Shown here piece after piece: positions 4,762-5,692 of a stretch of 5,692 bases of DNA; positions within the stretch are counted from its first letter, which is position 1, and each line of letters opens with the position of its first letter. The position numbers were made by a program, and so were the translations under genes. The DNA comes from Schleiferiaceae bacterium. GTDB lineage: Bacteria > Bacteroidota > Bacteroidia > Flavobacteriales > Schleiferiaceae. The notes below the pieces were generated by a model. The model did not search any database. It was given only the letters and a program-made list of their open reading frames with translations, and was not told where the DNA came from. Location: positions 1 to 5,692 of the forward strand of contig JAURAE010000079.1 in the NCBI GenBank assembly GCA_030829675.1, read 5' to 3'.

Positions 4762-5692
4762 ATGTTGCTCGAAGTTGCTTTCGCAATAAGCTTGGCAATA
4801 GGCCAGGATACTTGTTCAATTGATTCCGTCAGTGTTTTCACCGCCGCACATCATGTGGCTTGTGCTGGGGATTTTAAAAATTGGGATGAAGTGTTAGAAT
4901 TCCGGGACCTAGCGAATAGAGAAGGCTTTGGTTCTAACGCAATGCTTCAATCAGATAGTTCGTATAATCTATCATTTGTGCTTTTTGGCGATAGTTCTGC
5001 GGTACATACCCAATTAGACAGATTGAATGAAATATTGAAGTTGTCGTTGAGTGCCAAACAGATTACGTTCGGAGATGTACGAAGACAACACAAAGTCGCA
5101 ATCGAGAATAGACAAGGTCAATTTTTAATTCTTGATAGTGGGAGGGCTGACGAATTCATTCTTAGGGAGATGCATCCAATTATAAGTTTACCTCGGGCGG
5201 ACTCTGCTAAAGTATTCGTTGAGGTTGATTCTGCATCTTATGAGAACAGGGTTATAGATTCCATAAATGTTCAAGACAAGAAAGTTGATTTTGCTAGTCA
5301 TGTGCTAGATAATAGTGATAGTATTCATGCAATTACATCTCACGAATCAACATATAAGGAGAGTTTATATGTCGTTAATGAATTAGAAACGGTTGAACCT
5401 GCGGGAGTGGAATTAAGAGTTGAAAATTCTTCCACGATATTGTTTGAAAGTGACAGTATTGCAAAAACTAAGGACTCATCAGGCCTCCATGTAAACAATG
5501 TGAATGCATCAGCTACTGATACCCAAAAACTTAACGATTCAAATCCCGATGTTGCCCCTAGGGTTAAGGAATATTATGAGGGTGTAGAATTTCAAATTGT
5601 CTTTGGCAGTTATTCGGATGTATCGGCTGCTAAGGAATATTTGAAGAAGCTACAATCTGAAGGATTTGACGCGGGCATAAGAGCTCATCGCG
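4762..5692 (+). CDS. Exported SPOR-domain protein, 3' end missing
   Basis: The frame is open for 310 codons from ATG 4762 to the window edge; an in-frame TAG at 4738 leaves this ATG as the only normal start. MLLEVAFAISLAIGQ is a short hydrophobic segment likely acting as a signal peptide, but it lacks basic residues and carries Glu4, which is atypical. Residues about 28-93 (HHVACAGDFKNWDEVLEF ... EGFGSN ... YNLSFVLFGDSSAVHTQLDRL) have the spacing of a SPOR fold and may be a divergent copy. Residues 145-270 form a Ser/Asp/Asn-rich linker with recurring Asp-Ser pairs. The C-terminal segment VEFQIVFGSYSDVSAAKEYL ... QSEGFDAGI (275-306) matches the first half of a SPOR domain: hydrophobic strand, Gly-Ser-Tyr/Phe, helix, then Glu-Gly-Phe. 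SPOR domains bind glycan strands lacking stem peptides and often locate proteins to division sites. The gene begins 2 bases after the preceding lipoprotein gene, so all three are probably cotranscribed. Confidence 0.85.
   Translation, partial: MLLEVAFAISLAIGQDTCSIDSVSVFTAAHHVACAGDFKNWDEVLEFRDLANREGFGSNAMLQSDSSYNLSFVLFGDSSAVHTQLDRLNEILKLSLSAKQITFGDVRRQHKVAIENRQGQFLILDSGRADEFILREMHPIISLPRADSAKVFVEVDSASYENRVIDSINVQDKKVDFASHVLDNSDSIHAITSHESTYKESLYVVNELETVEPAGVELRVENSSTILFESDSIAKTKDSSGLHVNNVNASATDTQKLNDSNPDVAPRVKEYYEGVEFQIVFGSYSDVSAAKEYLKKLQSEGFDAGIRAHR

Overview
The window looks like chromosomal DNA of a free-living member of the Bacteroidota, most likely a marine or aquatic Flavobacteriales-type organism. 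The evidence is a secreted protein ending in a type IX secretion (T9SS) type A sorting domain, an N-terminal module typical of secreted Bacteroidota adhesins, a Gly-Cys-Thr-Asp-Pro...Asp-Asp-Gly-Ser-Cys motif common in that phylum, a tandem-domain universal stress protein, and A-rich starts without clear Shine-Dalgarno sites. I see no tRNA, rRNA, CRISPR array, insertion sequence or phage gene.

Left half (1-3162), all genes on the minus strand. From left to right these are the 5' part of a small secreted protein that runs off the left edge; a 269-base intergenic stretch with two intrinsic terminators facing each other; a two-domain universal stress protein; and a 547-residue secreted T9SS cargo protein. 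The last two follow each other on the minus strand with 97 bases between them. Both are clearly GC-rich compared with the rest of the window.

A 164-base divergent intergenic region (3163-3326) separates this half from a compact plus-strand operon (3327 to beyond 5692). The operon encodes an exported Cys-rich protein with a BamE/SmpA-like N-terminal domain, a lipoprotein with a related BamE-like domain (start and stop overlap as ATGA), and a long exported protein with a SPOR domain at the right edge (2-base gap). The two BamE-like proteins share a distinctive motif and look like tandem paralogues. The SPOR protein may carry a second, divergent SPOR-like domain near its N-terminus.

This three-gene set is the most interesting part of the window. 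All three products are predicted to be exported, they are translationally packed, and they combine folds known from outer-membrane assembly (BamE) and peptidoglycan binding (SPOR). That suggests an envelope-associated module whose function cannot be read from the sequence. The operon and the left-edge gene are both incomplete here.
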